Shown: positions 43,691 through 53,692 of the stretch, piece after piece
Numbering within the stretch: position 1 is the first letter of the stretch
Layout: every line of letters starts with the position of its first letter
Origin: Planctomycetota bacterium
GTDB lineage: Bacteria > Planctomycetota > Phycisphaerae > Phycisphaerales > Phycisphaeraceae
NCBI GenBank assembly: GCA_021413865.1
Contig: JAIOPN010000018.1
Location: forward strand, 61,535-125,534
Reading direction: 5' to 3'
Length of the DNA: 64,000 bases
Translations under genes and position numbers: made by a program
Notes under the pieces: generated by a model
The model's input: only the letters and a program-made list of their open reading frames with translations
Told to the model about the DNA's origin: nothing
Databases searched by the model: none

Positions 43691-43793
43691 GGCCTTGGTC
43701 TTTATCACGCGCACGGCGAGAGATGCCGGGGCTCGGAAGGCGGCGGATTCAACGTAGAAAATGCCGCAATTCATTATATCAGGCAATCATGCG

Positions 43794-44057
43794 TCAGCCC
43801 CGGCTGAGGCCGGCAATCGCACGCGCGATCATGGCGTCGTGGGGCCGGCCCTCCAATAGCACTTCGTCGCCCCGCGTGAGCACCGGTATGCGCTCACCGT
43901 ACAGCCGGAGCCAGTTTTCATCGGCGTCGATGTCGCGATTGAGCAGTTCAACGGGTTCGGAGAGCCGGGCGCGCAGGCGTTCGAGGAGCGGGCGGAGTTT
44001 GAATTCCAACTCCTCGCAAAGATGGCAGCCCGGGCGGCTGTAGAGGATGAGGGTCAT
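43794..44057 (-). CDS. Glutaredoxin-like (DUF836) small redox protein
   Basis: An 87-residue thioredoxin-fold protein of the DUF836/glutaredoxin-like type. LILYSRPGCHLCEELEFKL carries the CxxC motif, LLNRDIDADENWLRLYGERIPVL has the cis-proline loop, and the tail is a helix. It may reduce small disulfides or help Fe-S assembly. It ends 103 bases upstream of the NuoEF-fusion gene on the same strand. Confidence 0.85.
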   Translation of the reverse strand: MTLILYSRPGCHLCEELEFKLRPLLERLRARLSEPVELLNRDIDADENWLRLYGERIPVLTRGDEVLLEGRPHDAMIARAIAGLSRG

Positions 44058-44081
44058 GGAGACGGTTTGATGACCGAAGTG

Positions 44082-44108
44082 AGCGCCGGCCGAGGCCGGC
44101 GGCTAACG
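44082..44108. repeat. Palindromic repeat, family R6 copy b
   Basis: CGCCGGCC (44084-44091) and GGCCGGCG (44094-44101) form a perfect 8-bp stem with a 2-base loop; read on the minus strand, GTTAGCCGCCGGCC aligns with copies a and c of this family. It sits between folE2 and the glutaredoxin-like gene. Confidence 0.65.
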
Positions 44109-44113
44109 CGATT

Positions 44114-44926
44114 TTATCGCTTGTCTTTTTCGATCACGGCGTACGCGTTGTGGTTGTGGATCGACTCGTAGTTCTCGCTGTCCACGCGGAACCACGCCAC
44201 GCGGGCGTCGCTGGTGAGCGCCACCGCGAGGTCGCGGACAATGTCCTCGACGAATTTGGGGTGGTCGTACGCCCGCTCGGTGACCCACTTCTCGTCGGGC
44301 CGTTTGAGCACGGCGAACACGGGCGAGCTGGCCTGCGCCTCGACGACCTCGAACAGCTCCTCGATCCACATGAATTTGCCCGCCGTAAAGCGGACCTTCA
44401 CCTCCATCTCGCAGCGCTGGTTGTGGGCGCCGTAGTCGGAGATTTCCTTCGAGCAGGGGCAGAGGCTGGTGGCGGGCACCTTGATGCCCATGATGAAGTC
44501 TTCGGTGGTCGCGGTGCAGGTAGCCTCGAAGGTGACGACGATGTCGAGCTTGCCCGGCGAGCCGGTCACGGGGGCTTTTTTGTCGATGAAGTAGGGGAAG
44601 CGCAGCTCCAGGTGGGCCTCCTCGGCTTCGAGGCGCTCGCGCATGTCGCGGCAGACCTGCATCACGTCGTCCGAGCGGATCGAGTCGTGGTGCTTGTTAA
44701 GCACCTCGAGGAACCGGCTCATGTGCGTGCCCTTCTGGTAGTGGGGCAGGGCGACGTACATGTTCACGCTGGCGACGGTGTGCTGCTTGCCGCCCGTGCG
44801 GGGGGAGTGGAGCGTGATCGGGTAGGTGATGTTCTTCACGCCGACCTTGTCGATCGGCATGTTGCGGCTGTCGTGGCTGGCCTGCACATCGGGCATGCCG
44901 GCGGGGGCGGTCTTGGTGTCGGTCAT
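44114..44926 (-). CDS. folE2: GTP cyclohydrolase FolE2 (type IB)
   Basis: A 270-residue GCYH-IB enzyme making 7,8-dihydroneopterin triphosphate from GTP for folate and related pathways. The family signatures are VDKVG-type start (DKVGVKNITYPITL), VNMYVALPHYQKGTHMSRFLEVL, and the metal-site segment LCPCSKEISDYGAHNQRCEMEV with the ligand cysteine. FVEDIVRDLAVAL follows. The start ATG at 44926 has a GGGAG Shine-Dalgarno. Unlike FolE, this type does not need zinc. It heads a minus-strand run with a glutaredoxin-like gene and the formate dehydrogenase operon, though a repeat and gaps lie between. Confidence 0.95.
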   Translation of the reverse strand: MTDTKTAPAGMPDVQASHDSRNMPIDKVGVKNITYPITLHSPRTGGKQHTVASVNMYVALPHYQKGTHMSRFLEVLNKHHDSIRSDDVMQVCRDMRERLEAEEAHLELRFPYFIDKKAPVTGSPGKLDIVVTFEATCTATTEDFIMGIKVPATSLCPCSKEISDYGAHNQRCEMEVKVRFTAGKFMWIEELFEVVEAQASSPVFAVLKRPDEKWVTERAYDHPKFVEDIVRDLAVALTSDARVAWFRVDSENYESIHNHNAYAVIEKDKR

Positions 44927-45160
44927 TTCTAAGCTCCCAATATCCGGTGCGGGGTCCAACCGGGGCGGTTTTCAGCACGTCGATGCTAGGTCAATAAGGG
45001 CCGTGGAGCAACGACAATCGCGTGTGCGGAGCGAATCGTCCTAATCAGGGTGTAGTGGGGGGATGGGTAAAGATGCCAAGCGTCGGCGCGGTGGCGATGG
45101 AGGATGCCCGCCAGTAGCATTGCCCCGGCACTCGGCAATTAACAAGACGAGGAGATCACC

Positions 45161-46375
45161 ATGGTGCGTCTGGCAGCGATCGGTTTCGGCGGGCGGCTTT
45201 CGGGGATGGTTCACGGCGTCTGCACGCAGTTCGGCAAGGATGTGAAACTCACCGCCATCGCCGACCCCAACCGGGAACAGGCCGAGTCGCGGCTGACCAG
45301 TATGAAGCTTCCCACCGAGGGCCTGAAGTGGTTCAAGAGTGACGATGAGCTGCTCGTCCACGCGGACGACTTCGACGGCTTCCTCGTCGGCACGCGCTGC
45401 CACCTGCACACGCCCGTCGCCTGCAAGGTCGCCAAGACTGGCAAGCCGCTCTTTCTTGAAAAACCCGTCGCCATTTCGCGCGAGCAGCTCGCCTCGCTCC
45501 GCGCGGCCTTCAAGGGGCGTGAGAAGAACGTCGTCGTCTCGTTCCCGCTGCGCGTCACGCCGGTGTTCCTCACGGCGCTGGAGATCATCCGCTCGGGCCG
45601 GCTGGGCGTGGTCAACCAGGTCCAGGCGTGGAACAACGTGAACTACGGCGGCGTCTATTTCGGCGAGTGGTACCGCAACTACAGCGAGGTCGGCGGGCTC
45701 TGGCTGCAAAAAGCAACGCACGACTTCGACTACCTCAACCGGCTCATGGGCGTCCGGCCGACGGCGATCACCGCCATGTCCACCCAGCGCATCTACGGCG
45801 GGGACATGCCCCACGACCTGCGCTGCTCGGCGTGCGACAAGACCGCGCACTGTCCCGAGGCGCCCGCCAAGCTCCAGCTCCGCAACGACGGCGGCGGCAT
45901 GGGCAAGGAGGACCACTGGTGCGCCTTCAGCAAGGAGATCCGCAACCAGGACGCCGGCTCTGCGATCATCCGCTACGAGAACGACGCCCTCGTCTCTTAC
46001 AACCAGAACTTCATCACACGCCGCTCCGCCGGCAAGCGCGGCGCGCTGATCATCGGCTACGAGGGCTCGCTGGAGTTCGACTGGTACACCGAGGTCGTCA
46101 AGGTCGTCGAGCACCACACCGGGCGCGTGGACGAGATCAAGTGCCCCGCGACCGGCGGGCACGGCGGCGGCGACTACGTCCTGCAGAAGAGCTTTGTCGA
46201 TCTGGTCCGCGGCGAGGGGGAGTCCGTCGCCGACCTCACGGACGGCCTGCTCAGCGTCGAGATGTGCCTCTCCGCCCGTGAATCCTGTGCCGACGGGCAA
46301 ACCAAAACCATCCCCGCCGACACCGCCCGCGCCGTGCATACACCGAACACGGCGAGGCGGCTTGTCGAGGCGTGA
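45161..46375 (+). CDS. Gfo/Idh/MocA family oxidoreductase
   Basis: A 404-residue NAD(P)-dependent oxidoreductase of the glucose-fructose oxidoreductase/inositol dehydrogenase family. The Rossmann start reads VRLAAIGFGGRLSGMVHGVC, followed by LTAIADPNREQAE. The conserved EKP motif is in PLFLEKPVAISREQL. WLQKATHDFDYLNRLMG supplies the active-site His. A cysteine-rich insert (CSACDKTAHCPEAP) follows a TAMSTQRIYGG segment and could bind a metal; some Planctomycete members share such inserts. The substrate is probably a sugar or polyol. A GAGGAG Shine-Dalgarno precedes the ATG. Confidence 0.9.
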   Translation: MVRLAAIGFGGRLSGMVHGVCTQFGKDVKLTAIADPNREQAESRLTSMKLPTEGLKWFKSDDELLVHADDFDGFLVGTRCHLHTPVACKVAKTGKPLFLEKPVAISREQLASLRAAFKGREKNVVVSFPLRVTPVFLTALEIIRSGRLGVVNQVQAWNNVNYGGVYFGEWYRNYSEVGGLWLQKATHDFDYLNRLMGVRPTAITAMSTQRIYGGDMPHDLRCSACDKTAHCPEAPAKLQLRNDGGGMGKEDHWCAFSKEIRNQDAGSAIIRYENDALVSYNQNFITRRSAGKRGALIIGYEGSLEFDWYTEVVKVVEHHTGRVDEIKCPATGGHGGGDYVLQKSFVDLVRGEGESVADLTDGLLSVEMCLSARESCADGQTKTIPADTARAVHTPNTARRLVEA

Positions 46376-46450
46376 TCGACAATCTTTTCATTGCCTTGCT
46401 AAGACAGTGGATAGAATGAACCGTCGCTCCATCCATCCGTGAGGGACCTC

Positions 46451-46870
46451 ATGGCCAAGCCGCCGGCACGAGACGAGTTCGATCAACTGGCCGGGCAGAT
46501 CGGCCAGGTCATAGGCAACCTGTGGCAGTGGCATACCGGCGAGTTCTGCCCAGTCGATTCCTGGTCGCCCGCCGTCAATCTCTACCAATTCGAGCACCAC
46601 TTCGAGGTCTGCGTCGATCTGGCGGGGGTGGACCGAAAGCACATCGAGGTGCGCGTCGAGCCGGGCATGCTCATCATCCGCGGCGTGCGCGAATCGCCCG
46701 AGCCGCGCCAGCCGCAGGACGGCACGATGCGCATCCTCGCTATGGAGATCGACCACGGCACGTTCTGCCGCTCGATTGAGTTGCCCGAACTGATCGACCT
46801 TCCGCACGTGAAGTCGGAATACATCAACGGCTTGCTCTGGATACGCCTCCCGCTGCGCAAACAGGGGTGA
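46451..46870 (+). CDS. Hsp20/alpha-crystallin small heat shock protein
   Basis: A 139-residue small heat shock protein. The alpha-crystallin domain begins WSPAVNLYQFEHHFEVCVDLAGV, continues HIEVRVEPGMLIIRGVRES, and ends VKSEYINGLLWIRLPLRK. It differs from the Hsp20 at 5167 (about one third identical by eye). The ATG at 46451 has a GAGGGA Shine-Dalgarno; a GTG four codons upstream is an alternative. It ends 30 bases before lon, suggesting a small proteostasis operon in which the holdase and the protease are expressed together. Confidence 0.88.
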   Translation: MAKPPARDEFDQLAGQIGQVIGNLWQWHTGEFCPVDSWSPAVNLYQFEHHFEVCVDLAGVDRKHIEVRVEPGMLIIRGVRESPEPRQPQDGTMRILAMEIDHGTFCRSIELPELIDLPHVKSEYINGLLWIRLPLRKQG

Positions 46871-46900
46871 TTGAGGAAGCGATAGATAAGGGGACCGAGC

Positions 46901-49432
46901 TTGGCCGAGAATGACGACACAAACCCGCCGCCCACGGATGGGGAGCCCCAGGGCCCCGTGAGCGCGCTTTCTCCGGACGCCCATGTGTTGCCCGAGCCGG
47001 GCACACCGGCGCGCGTCACCATCCCCGACACGCTGCCCGTGCTTCCCGTGCGCGGCACGGTCATGTTCCCCGGCACGGTCACGCCGCTGGGCGTGGGCCG
47101 GCCCGCCAGTCGCAAGCTCCTGGATGAGTCACTGCCCAAGTCCAAGATCATCGCCCTGGTCACGCAGCGTGACGAGAACGAGGAAGACCCCGGGCCCGAT
47201 TCCGTTTACACCGTCGGCACCGCGGTCATGGTGCTCAAGCTGATCCGCCAGCCGGACGAGACGGTCTCGCTCATCGTGCACGGGCTGGGCCGCATCCGCT
47301 TCAAGAAGTTCATCCAGACCAAGCCCTACCTCCGCGCCGAGGTCGAGCGCATCACCGAGCAGCCCGGCGAGGGGAAGTCGTTCGGCGCCGCCGTCGCGCA
47401 GGTGCGCGAGCAGGCGCGGCAGTTGATCGAGATGACGCCCAACGCGCCTGACCAGGCCGTCACGGTGCTGATGAACATCGAGGACCCGGGGAACCTCTCC
47501 GACTTCCTCACCGCCAACCTCAACCTCAGCCTGCAGCAGAAGCAGGACCTTCTCGAAGAGCCCGACGTCGCCAAGCGCGTCCGGGCCGTGCTCCAGCACG
47601 TCTCGAACCAGCTCGAGATCGTCCGACTCCAGCAGAAGATCCAGCAGGACGTGCAATCGTCGATCGGCGACACGCAGAAGAAATACGTCCTGCGCGAGCA
47701 GCTCAAGGCCATCCAGAAGGAACTGGGCGAGAGCGACGACGGCTCGTCACAGACCATCGCTCAGCTCCGCAAGAAGCTCGAAGAGGCCAAACCGCCCGAG
47801 AAGGTGCTCGCCGAGGCGCTGCGCGAACTGGTCCGGCTGGAATCGATCCCGGCGGCCAGCCCCGAGTACGCGATGATCCTGACCTACCTGGAGATCGTCG
47901 CCGACCTGCCGTGGAACAAGTCGAGCTCGGAGAAGATCGATCTGACCAAGGCGAGGAGGATCCTCGACCGCGACCACTTCGACCTGGCGAAGGTCAAACG
48001 GCGGCTGATCGAGTACCTCGCCGTGCGGAAGCTCAACCCGCAGGGCCGTGGGCCGATCTTGTGCCTCGTCGGTCCGCCGGGCGTGGGCAAGACGAGCCTC
48101 GGGCAATCCGTCGCCGACGCAATGGGCCGTAAGTTCTCGCGCATGAGCTTCGGAGGCATCCGCGACGAGGCGGAGATCCGCGGCCACCGACGCACCTACA
48201 TCGGCGCCATGCCCGGCCGGATCATCCAGGAACTCCGCCGCTGCGGCACCAACAACCCCGTGCTCATGCTCGATGAGGTGGACAAGCTCGGCAGCGACTT
48301 CCGCGGCGACCCCGCCAGCGCCCTGCTCGAAGTGCTCGACCCCCGGCAGAACAACGCCTTTGTGGACCGCTACCTCGACGTCCCCTTCGATCTCTCGCAG
48401 GTCATCTTCATCGCCACCGCCAACTACATGGGCACCGTGCCGGCCGCGCTGCGCGACCGCATGGAGGTGATCGACATCCCCGGTTACACCGACAACGAAA
48501 AACTCCAGATCGCGCGCCGCTACCTCGTGCCGCGCCAACTCAAGGAGAACGGGCTGACGCCCGCGCTCTGCAAGTGGACGCCCTTGGCGCTGCGCCGGAT
48601 TGTCGAGGACTACACGCGCGAGGCGGGCGTCCGCGAACTGGAGCGGCAGATCGGCTCGGTCTGCCGCGGCGTCGCCGCCGATGTCGCCGAGCGCAACGGC
48701 CGTGCCGGCCGCAAGGCGATCGCGGTCGATCCCCCCCTTGTCCGCAAGCTCCTGGGCCCCGAGCGGTTCGAGCGCGAGGTCGATGAGCACAACCTGGTCC
48801 CCGGCGTCGTCATCGGTCTGGCCTACACGCCCGTCGGCGGCGAGATCCTCTTCATCGAGGCGACCTCGTTCCCCGGCCGGGGCAACGTCACCCTCACCGG
48901 GCAGATCGGCGACGTGATGAAGGAATCCGTCTCCGCCGCCATGAGCCTCTTCAAGACCCGCGCTTCGCGCTACCGCATCGACCACCGCCGCCTCGCCGCG
49001 CGCGACCTGCACATCCACGTCCCCGCCGGGGCCGTGCCCAAGGACGGCCCCAGCGCCGGCGTCGCCATGTACACCGCCATCGCTTCCCTGCTCCTGGGCA
49101 TACCGCTCCGCCCCCGCACCGCCATGACCGGAGAGATCACGCTGCGCGGCCGGGTGCTGCCCATTGGGGGCGTGAAGGAAAAGACCCTGGCTGCCATGCG
49201 GGCCGGCATCCGCACCATCATCCTCCCCAGCCGCAATGAGCGCGACCTGGAGGAGGTCGATCCCGAAGTGAAGCGGCGCTGCAAGTTCGTCTTTGCCGAG
49301 ACGGTCGATGATGTGCTTGAGCACGCCTTGGGCAAGACCGCCCTCGAACGCGCCAAGCACAAATCGCCGCGCTGGGGCGACGAGGGTGAGCCGGTCTCGG
49401 CCATGACCGAGCGCGATGAGCCGCCGCGGTGA
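46901..49432 (+). CDS. lon: ATP-dependent Lon protease
   Basis: An 843-residue Lon. The N-terminal substrate-recognition domain begins [21 protein letters not shown] coiled-coil with [19 protein letters not shown] follows, then the AAA+ module with Walker [10 protein letters not shown] (near residue 391) and Walker [14 protein letters not shown]. The protease domain holds the catalytic Ser in [11 protein letters not shown] (near 716) and the Lys in [13 protein letters not shown] (near 759). The start is TTG, with AGGGGA ~7 bases upstream; the nearby ATG at 46911 is out of frame. The last ~30 residues are a short extension. Cotranscription with hsp20 is likely. Confidence 0.95.
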   Translation: MAENDDTNPPPTDGEPQGPVSALSPDAHVLPEPGTPARVTIPDTLPVLPVRGTVMFPGTVTPLGVGRPASRKLLDESLPKSKIIALVTQRDENEEDPGPDSVYTVGTAVMVLKLIRQPDETVSLIVHGLGRIRFKKFIQTKPYLRAEVERITEQPGEGKSFGAAVAQVREQARQLIEMTPNAPDQAVTVLMNIEDPGNLSDFLTANLNLSLQQKQDLLEEPDVAKRVRAVLQHVSNQLEIVRLQQKIQQDVQSSIGDTQKKYVLREQLKAIQKELGESDDGSSQTIAQLRKKLEEAKPPEKVLAEALRELVRLESIPAASPEYAMILTYLEIVADLPWNKSSSEKIDLTKARRILDRDHFDLAKVKRRLIEYLAVRKLNPQGRGPILCLVGPPGVGKTSLGQSVADAMGRKFSRMSFGGIRDEAEIRGHRRTYIGAMPGRIIQELRRCGTNNPVLMLDEVDKLGSDFRGDPASALLEVLDPRQNNAFVDRYLDVPFDLSQVIFIATANYMGTVPAALRDRMEVIDIPGYTDNEKLQIARRYLVPRQLKENGLTPALCKWTPLALRRIVEDYTREAGVRELERQIGSVCRGVAADVAERNGRAGRKAIAVDPPLVRKLLGPERFEREVDEHNLVPGVVIGLAYTPVGGEILFIEATSFPGRGNVTLTGQIGDVMKESVSAAMSLFKTRASRYRIDHRRLAARDLHIHVPAGAVPKDGPSAGVAMYTAIASLLLGIPLRPRTAMTGEITLRGRVLPIGGVKEKTLAAMRAGIRTIILPSRNERDLEEVDPEVKRRCKFVFAETVDDVLEHALGKTALERAKHKSPRWGDEGEPVSAMTERDEPPR

Positions 49433-49509
49433 TACGGTGTTGACGGCGACGCCGACACGGGCGGCCGTTTGATATGATCTGCTCTTCCTTTCTGCCGGAG
49501 CGGTTCGAC

Positions 49510-50523
49510 ATGGATGTTGCAACGCGAGGTTTCTGGGTTCTGCTGTTGTCGCTCATGGCGGCGGCTTGCGGTCCGCTCACGTTCACGGTCGGCGGACCGG
49601 GGGATCAGCGGCTCAGGCAGACCGTCGTGGTCCATGAAGATGGCTGGGGCGGCGAGCGCGTCGCGATCATCGACGTGACGGGCATGCTCTTCAATTCATC
49701 ACGGCAGGGGTTGTTGCACGAGGGCGCCAACCCGGTGGCCGCTCTGCAGGAGAAGCTGGAAGCCGCGCGGACCGACAGCCGTGTGCGGGCCGTGATTCTC
49801 AGGCTGAACACGCCCGGTGGGACGGTCACCGCGAGTGACGCGATGTACCGCGAGGTGCTCCGTTTCAAGGAGCAGAGCCACAAGCCCGTCGTCGCCCTGA
49901 TGATGGACGTGACCGCCAGCGGGGGGTACTACCTCGCCTGCTCAACGGACGAGATCGTCGCCTACCCGACCTCGGTCACCGGCAGCATCGGCGTGATCGT
50001 GCAGACGCTGAGCGTGAAGCAGGGGCTGGCGCGCATCGGCGTCGAGACCGAGGCCTTCACCAGCGGGCCAAATAAAGATGTCGGCTCCCCGCTGAGCAAC
50101 ATGACGGACGATCACCGGGCGGTGCTCCGCGCCCTGGTCAAGGATTTCTACGAGCGGTTCACGGAAATCGTCCGCACCCGCCGGCCGAACATCCCCGCCG
50201 ACCAGTTCGCCCGCGTGACGGATGGCCGGGTCATGAGCGGGGATGAGGCGGTGAAACTCGGCCTGGCGGACCGTGCCGGTGACATCTACGACGCCTTCGA
50301 GACCGCTAAACGCCGCGCGGGGCTCAAGCGGGCCGAACTCGTGGTGGTGCACCGGGCGTCGCAGCGGGTGGCGTCGGTGCATGAGCAGGGGAATGCGTCC
50401 TCGGGCGTGGGCGGGGTGACAACGCAGATTAATTTCGCGCAGATCAATCTGCCCGAGGCGCTTCTGGATGCGCCGGCGGGGTTTTACTATATGTGGTCGC
50501 CGGAGTTCTCCGGCGCGCGTTGA
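49510..50523 (+). CDS. sppA: Signal peptide peptidase SppA (S49), lipoprotein type
   Basis: A 337-residue S49 serine protease of the short (36K) SppA type that digests signal peptides after cleavage. The N-terminus [13 protein letters not shown] has a lipobox cysteine, so it may be lipid-anchored. The core includes [28 protein letters not shown], the nucleophile Ser in [18 protein letters not shown], and the general-base Lys in [29 protein letters not shown] is the family end block. The ATG at 49510 has GGAG ten bases upstream; an ATG at 49474 is a less likely start because it would bury the signal peptide. Confidence 0.9.
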   Translation: MDVATRGFWVLLLSLMAAACGPLTFTVGGPGDQRLRQTVVVHEDGWGGERVAIIDVTGMLFNSSRQGLLHEGANPVAALQEKLEAARTDSRVRAVILRLNTPGGTVTASDAMYREVLRFKEQSHKPVVALMMDVTASGGYYLACSTDEIVAYPTSVTGSIGVIVQTLSVKQGLARIGVETEAFTSGPNKDVGSPLSNMTDDHRAVLRALVKDFYERFTEIVRTRRPNIPADQFARVTDGRVMSGDEAVKLGLADRAGDIYDAFETAKRRAGLKRAELVVVHRASQRVASVHEQGNASSGVGGVTTQINFAQINLPEALLDAPAGFYYMWSPEFSGAR

Positions 50524-50563
50524 TCCACGCCGCGACGCCGCGGCGGACAGGAGCGGCTAGCAG

Positions 50564-51724
50564 ATGCAGACGATCGAACTGGAATGTCCGACCTGCAAGT
50601 CGGTGCTGGAACTGGACGCGGGCTTTGCCGGCGGCGTCTGCCGCTGCTCGGGCTGCGGCACGCTGATGACGGTACCGACGGGCGCCCGGCCGTCCGCCGG
50701 CGCGCGCGCCGACCGCCCCGATCGCCCCGGCACCCGGCCCGATTCACCCAAGTCCGCATCCACCGCGCGTGCACAGACGCCCGTCGCGCCGGAAGCCGCA
50801 CCCGTCGAAGAGGCGCCGGTTGAAACACCCGCAGAAACCGAGACCGAGGCGCCGCCCCTCTCCCCCGCGGCGCCCGCAGGGCCGATCAGGGCCGAGGCCG
50901 TCGTCGCCTCCGACGACGGCAAGAGCTTCCGCACCGCGTCGGGTCGCATCATCAAGCTCGCCGGTAAGGTGGTGCCCACCGCCAAGGTCAAGCGCAAGGT
51001 CGTCCGCTACGGCATCATGGTCACGTTCGCGGTGATCATGACGTTCCTCACCCTGGGCACGGTGGTGGCGGTGTTCGTTGTTTTTCGTATGACGCAGGGC
51101 CCCACCCCGACGGCGGTGGACCCGGACGCGGCGCAGAAAATCATGGGGGGGTACGACCCCGACGTCAACCCGTTCGAGCTGAAGACGCCGAATATGCTTG
51201 GCATCCCCCTGGCGCAGACGGCGGTCGTCATCCTCGACTTCAGCCGCAACAGCGAGGCGTGGTACAGCCTCGCCAAAGAGGGCGTGCGGTACGGGTTCAA
51301 GAAGGCCGACGGCTCGGCGAAGCTGCAGGTAATCATCACCTCCGAGCAGGGCATGAAGATATTCCCGGACACGCCCGGTCCGATTGCCGGGCGTGAGAAG
51401 GCGCTCTCTGATTTTCTCGATCCCGTTTACACGTCGGGGGTCGTCCGGCTCGACGGCGCGATCGTGAAGGCGCTGGAGACCAAGCCCGAGCAGGTCGTGC
51501 TGGTGACGTCGCAGGCGCTGCTGCCGGTCCTGGCGGAGGAGATCACCGGGCTTTTCGATCAGCACAAGGGCGTAAAGCTCGACGTGATCACGGTCAACGA
51601 CGACGTCGAAGAACTCCGCCACGTCGCCGAGCGCCAGGGCGGAAAATACGTCAACGTCTCTGACACCCAATTGATCAAGTGGTTTCACACGGCGAAGGCG
51701 AACGCGGAGGGCGGTGCGAAATGA
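50564..51724 (+). CDS. Zinc-ribbon, single-TM protein with a vWA-like domain
   Basis: A 386-residue protein. Residues 1-40 form a zinc ribbon (CPTCKS and CRCSGCG). Residues ~43-105 are low-complexity Pro/Ala/Glu. One membrane helix lies near 155-180 (IMVTFAVIMTFLTLGTVVAVFVV). The rest resembles a von Willebrand A domain: AVVILDFSRNSEAW stands where the metal site DxSxS should be, but the second Ser is Asn. VIITSEQGMKIF, AIVKALETKPEQVVLVTSQALL and LDVITVNDDVEELRHVAERQGGKYVNVSD follow the vWA strand order. Function unknown; the ribbon would be cytoplasmic and the vWA-like part outside. Confidence 0.75.
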   Translation: MQTIELECPTCKSVLELDAGFAGGVCRCSGCGTLMTVPTGARPSAGARADRPDRPGTRPDSPKSASTARAQTPVAPEAAPVEEAPVETPAETETEAPPLSPAAPAGPIRAEAVVASDDGKSFRTASGRIIKLAGKVVPTAKVKRKVVRYGIMVTFAVIMTFLTLGTVVAVFVVFRMTQGPTPTAVDPDAAQKIMGGYDPDVNPFELKTPNMLGIPLAQTAVVILDFSRNSEAWYSLAKEGVRYGFKKADGSAKLQVIITSEQGMKIFPDTPGPIAGREKALSDFLDPVYTSGVVRLDGAIVKALETKPEQVVLVTSQALLPVLAEEITGLFDQHKGVKLDVITVNDDVEELRHVAERQGGKYVNVSDTQLIKWFHTAKANAEGGAK

Positions 51725-51761
51725 GCCGCGTGGGCCGGCGCGTTGTACGCGATTGCGCGGC

Positions 51762-52592
51762 TCAGCCGAACGCGCCGGGGCCGCCGTTGCCGACGATCAG
51801 CGGACGCAGGTCGCGGAGGAGCTTGGCGAGGAAGAAGTTGGCGATGATGATGGCGATGAAGCTGGTGACGAAGGAATCGGTGGCGGCACGGCCGACGCCC
51901 TCGGCCCCGGGGCGGCAGTTGAAGCCCTTGTAGCAACTGATCAGCCCGATCATCACGCCAAACGTGACCGACTTGATGAGGCCGGTGAAGACGTCGTATC
52001 CCTCGACGAACTCACGGGAGAAAGACCAATAGTCGCGTGCGTTGACGCCGTAGCCCTGGACGGTGACGAGGTAGCCGCCGTAGATGCCCAGCAGGTCGGA
52101 GAAGACGGTGAGCAGGGGGATCATGACCACGCAGGCGACGACGCGCGGCACGACCAGGTGGGCGATGGGGTCCGCGCCCATGGCCCGCAGGGCGTCGAGC
52201 TGTTCGGTGACGCGCATGGTGCCCAGTTCGGCGCTGACCGACCCGCCGATGCGGCCGGCCAGCATGACCGCCGCAAGCACGGGGCCGATCTGTTTGACGA
52301 CCGAGATGTTGATGATGCCGCCGAGCCTGGCCTCCTGCCCGATGGCGGCGAACTGGCTGTAGGCCTCGACGCCCAGCACCATGCCGACGAACGCCCCGAC
52401 GATCATCACCACGGGGATGCTCTTGGTGCCGATCATGTAGAGCTGGGGCATCAGCAGGGTCGCGCGGGTCCACTTGCGGTAGCCCCGCGCGAACCACATG
52501 GCCGTCACGCCGCTGAAGCGCGTGAACTGCCCAAAGCCGTCCATCGCGTCCAGCAGTTGTCCGCCCACGAAATCGAGCTTCTCTGCGAGCAT
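51762..52592 (-). CDS. mlaE: MlaE-family ABC transporter permease
   Basis: A 276-residue permease of the MlaE/YrbE family, which with an ATPase and an MCE protein moves phospholipids between membranes of diderm bacteria. It has the family sequence VGMVLGVEAYSQFA, the conserved VVKQIGPVLAAVMLAGRIGGSVSAELGTMRVTEQLDALRAMG segment, and YLVTVQGYGVNA. Five to six membrane helices are visible. No ATPase (MlaF) or MCE (MlaD) gene lies in the window, so the other parts must be elsewhere. It is convergent with the zinc-ribbon/vWA gene, 37 bases apart. Confidence 0.92.
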   Translation of the reverse strand: MLAEKLDFVGGQLLDAMDGFGQFTRFSGVTAMWFARGYRKWTRATLLMPQLYMIGTKSIPVVMIVGAFVGMVLGVEAYSQFAAIGQEARLGGIINISVVKQIGPVLAAVMLAGRIGGSVSAELGTMRVTEQLDALRAMGADPIAHLVVPRVVACVVMIPLLTVFSDLLGIYGGYLVTVQGYGVNARDYWSFSREFVEGYDVFTGLIKSVTFGVMIGLISCYKGFNCRPGAEGVGRAATDSFVTSFIAIIIANFFLAKLLRDLRPLIVGNGGPGAFG

Positions 52593-52628
52593 GCGATCAG
52601 TGTATCCGGGAACGCGACACCCGTTCCA

Positions 52629-53561
52629 TCACACCGACAAGAGCGTGCGCACCTTGTGGCAATCTTCGTGCGAGAGCCTCTTGCCCATCGCGGCGGCGAT
52701 CTCTTCGATCTGTGCGGTGTTCTTGATGCCGGCGATCGCGCAGTCGATGCCCGGGTGCATGAGCGTCGCGGCGTACATGAGCTGGGTCGTCGTCAGGCCG
52801 TAGGACCCGGCGATCGCGCCGCACTCGGCGACCCGCGCGGTGATGAGCCTGAACCTCTCGCCCTGGAAATCGGGGTCCCCCTTGCGCAGGTCGTCGAAGG
52901 TCTCGCCGCCCTTGTACTTACCGCTGAGCAGGCCGCGGTGCAGCGGGCTGTACACGAGCGTGCCCACGTCGTTGGCCTGGCAGTAGGGGAGCACGTCGTT
53001 CTCGATCCCGCGCTTGAGCAGGCTGTAGGGCGGCTGGAGCGTGGCGTAGTTGCCGAGTTTTTCGCCCAAGCGGAGCTGCTCGCAGTTCCAGTTGCTGCAA
53101 CCGTAGTGGCGGACTTTGCCCTGCTTCACGAGCAGTTCCATCGCCTCGGCGGTCTCACGCGGGTCGGAGACCGGGTCCCACGCGTGGACCTGGTAGAGGT
53201 CGATGTAGTCCATCTTCAGCCGGCGCAGGCTCGCCTCACAGGCGGAGAGGATGTAGTTCTTGGTCAGGTCCGGGTGCCGCCGGCCGTCGCCGTAGAAGTG
53301 CCAATAGACTTTTGTGGCGAGCACCACCTGCCCGCGCGGGAGGGAGGCGAGTGCTTTGCCCGTGACCTCTTCGGAGAGGCCGTCGCCGTAAGCGTCCGCG
53401 GTGTCGTAGAAGTTGATGCCCAGCTCGAAGGCGCGGCGCATTGCGCCCAGGAGCTGGTCCTCGGGCTGCGGCCCCCAGAAGCGCGGTGAGAGCTGCCATG
53501 TGCCGAAGCAGATCGGCGAGACCTGTAAATCGGTTCGACCCAGACGGACGCGGTGTGCCAT
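52629..53561 (-). CDS. Aldo/keto reductase family protein
   Basis: A 310-residue NADPH-type aldo/keto reductase. RLGRTDLQVSPICFGTWQLS opens the barrel, FYDTADAYGDGLSEE gives the catalytic Asp and Tyr, LATKVYWHF the Lys, and DYIDLYQVHAWDP the His. The C-terminus has QLMYAATLMHPGIDCAIAGIKN. It resembles the YgdR/general stress (AKR11-like) members; the substrate is unknown. The ATG at 53561 has an AAAGGA Shine-Dalgarno; the frame stays open upstream to 53678 without coding character. It is divergent from a PhyH gene. Confidence 0.9.
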   Translation of the reverse strand: MAHRVRLGRTDLQVSPICFGTWQLSPRFWGPQPEDQLLGAMRRAFELGINFYDTADAYGDGLSEEVTGKALASLPRGQVVLATKVYWHFYGDGRRHPDLTKNYILSACEASLRRLKMDYIDLYQVHAWDPVSDPRETAEAMELLVKQGKVRHYGCSNWNCEQLRLGEKLGNYATLQPPYSLLKRGIENDVLPYCQANDVGTLVYSPLHRGLLSGKYKGGETFDDLRKGDPDFQGERFRLITARVAECGAIAGSYGLTTTQLMYAATLMHPGIDCAIAGIKNTAQIEEIAAAMGKRLSHEDCHKVRTLLSV

Positions 53562-53692
53562 GGCGGGTCCTTTCGTCGTGTGCGAGAAGTCGATGATACC
53601 GGATGTTTGCGCGACTTCAGGCCGACACCAGAACACATCTCGAAAGTTGGCCATAGGCCCCTTATGCTCCTTGGCCACTTGGAGACGTCTTT

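Noticed and set aside
47747..49522. A 591-codon minus-strand frame opposite lon
   Set aside because: Antisense shadow of lon, whose domains are complete on the plus strand.
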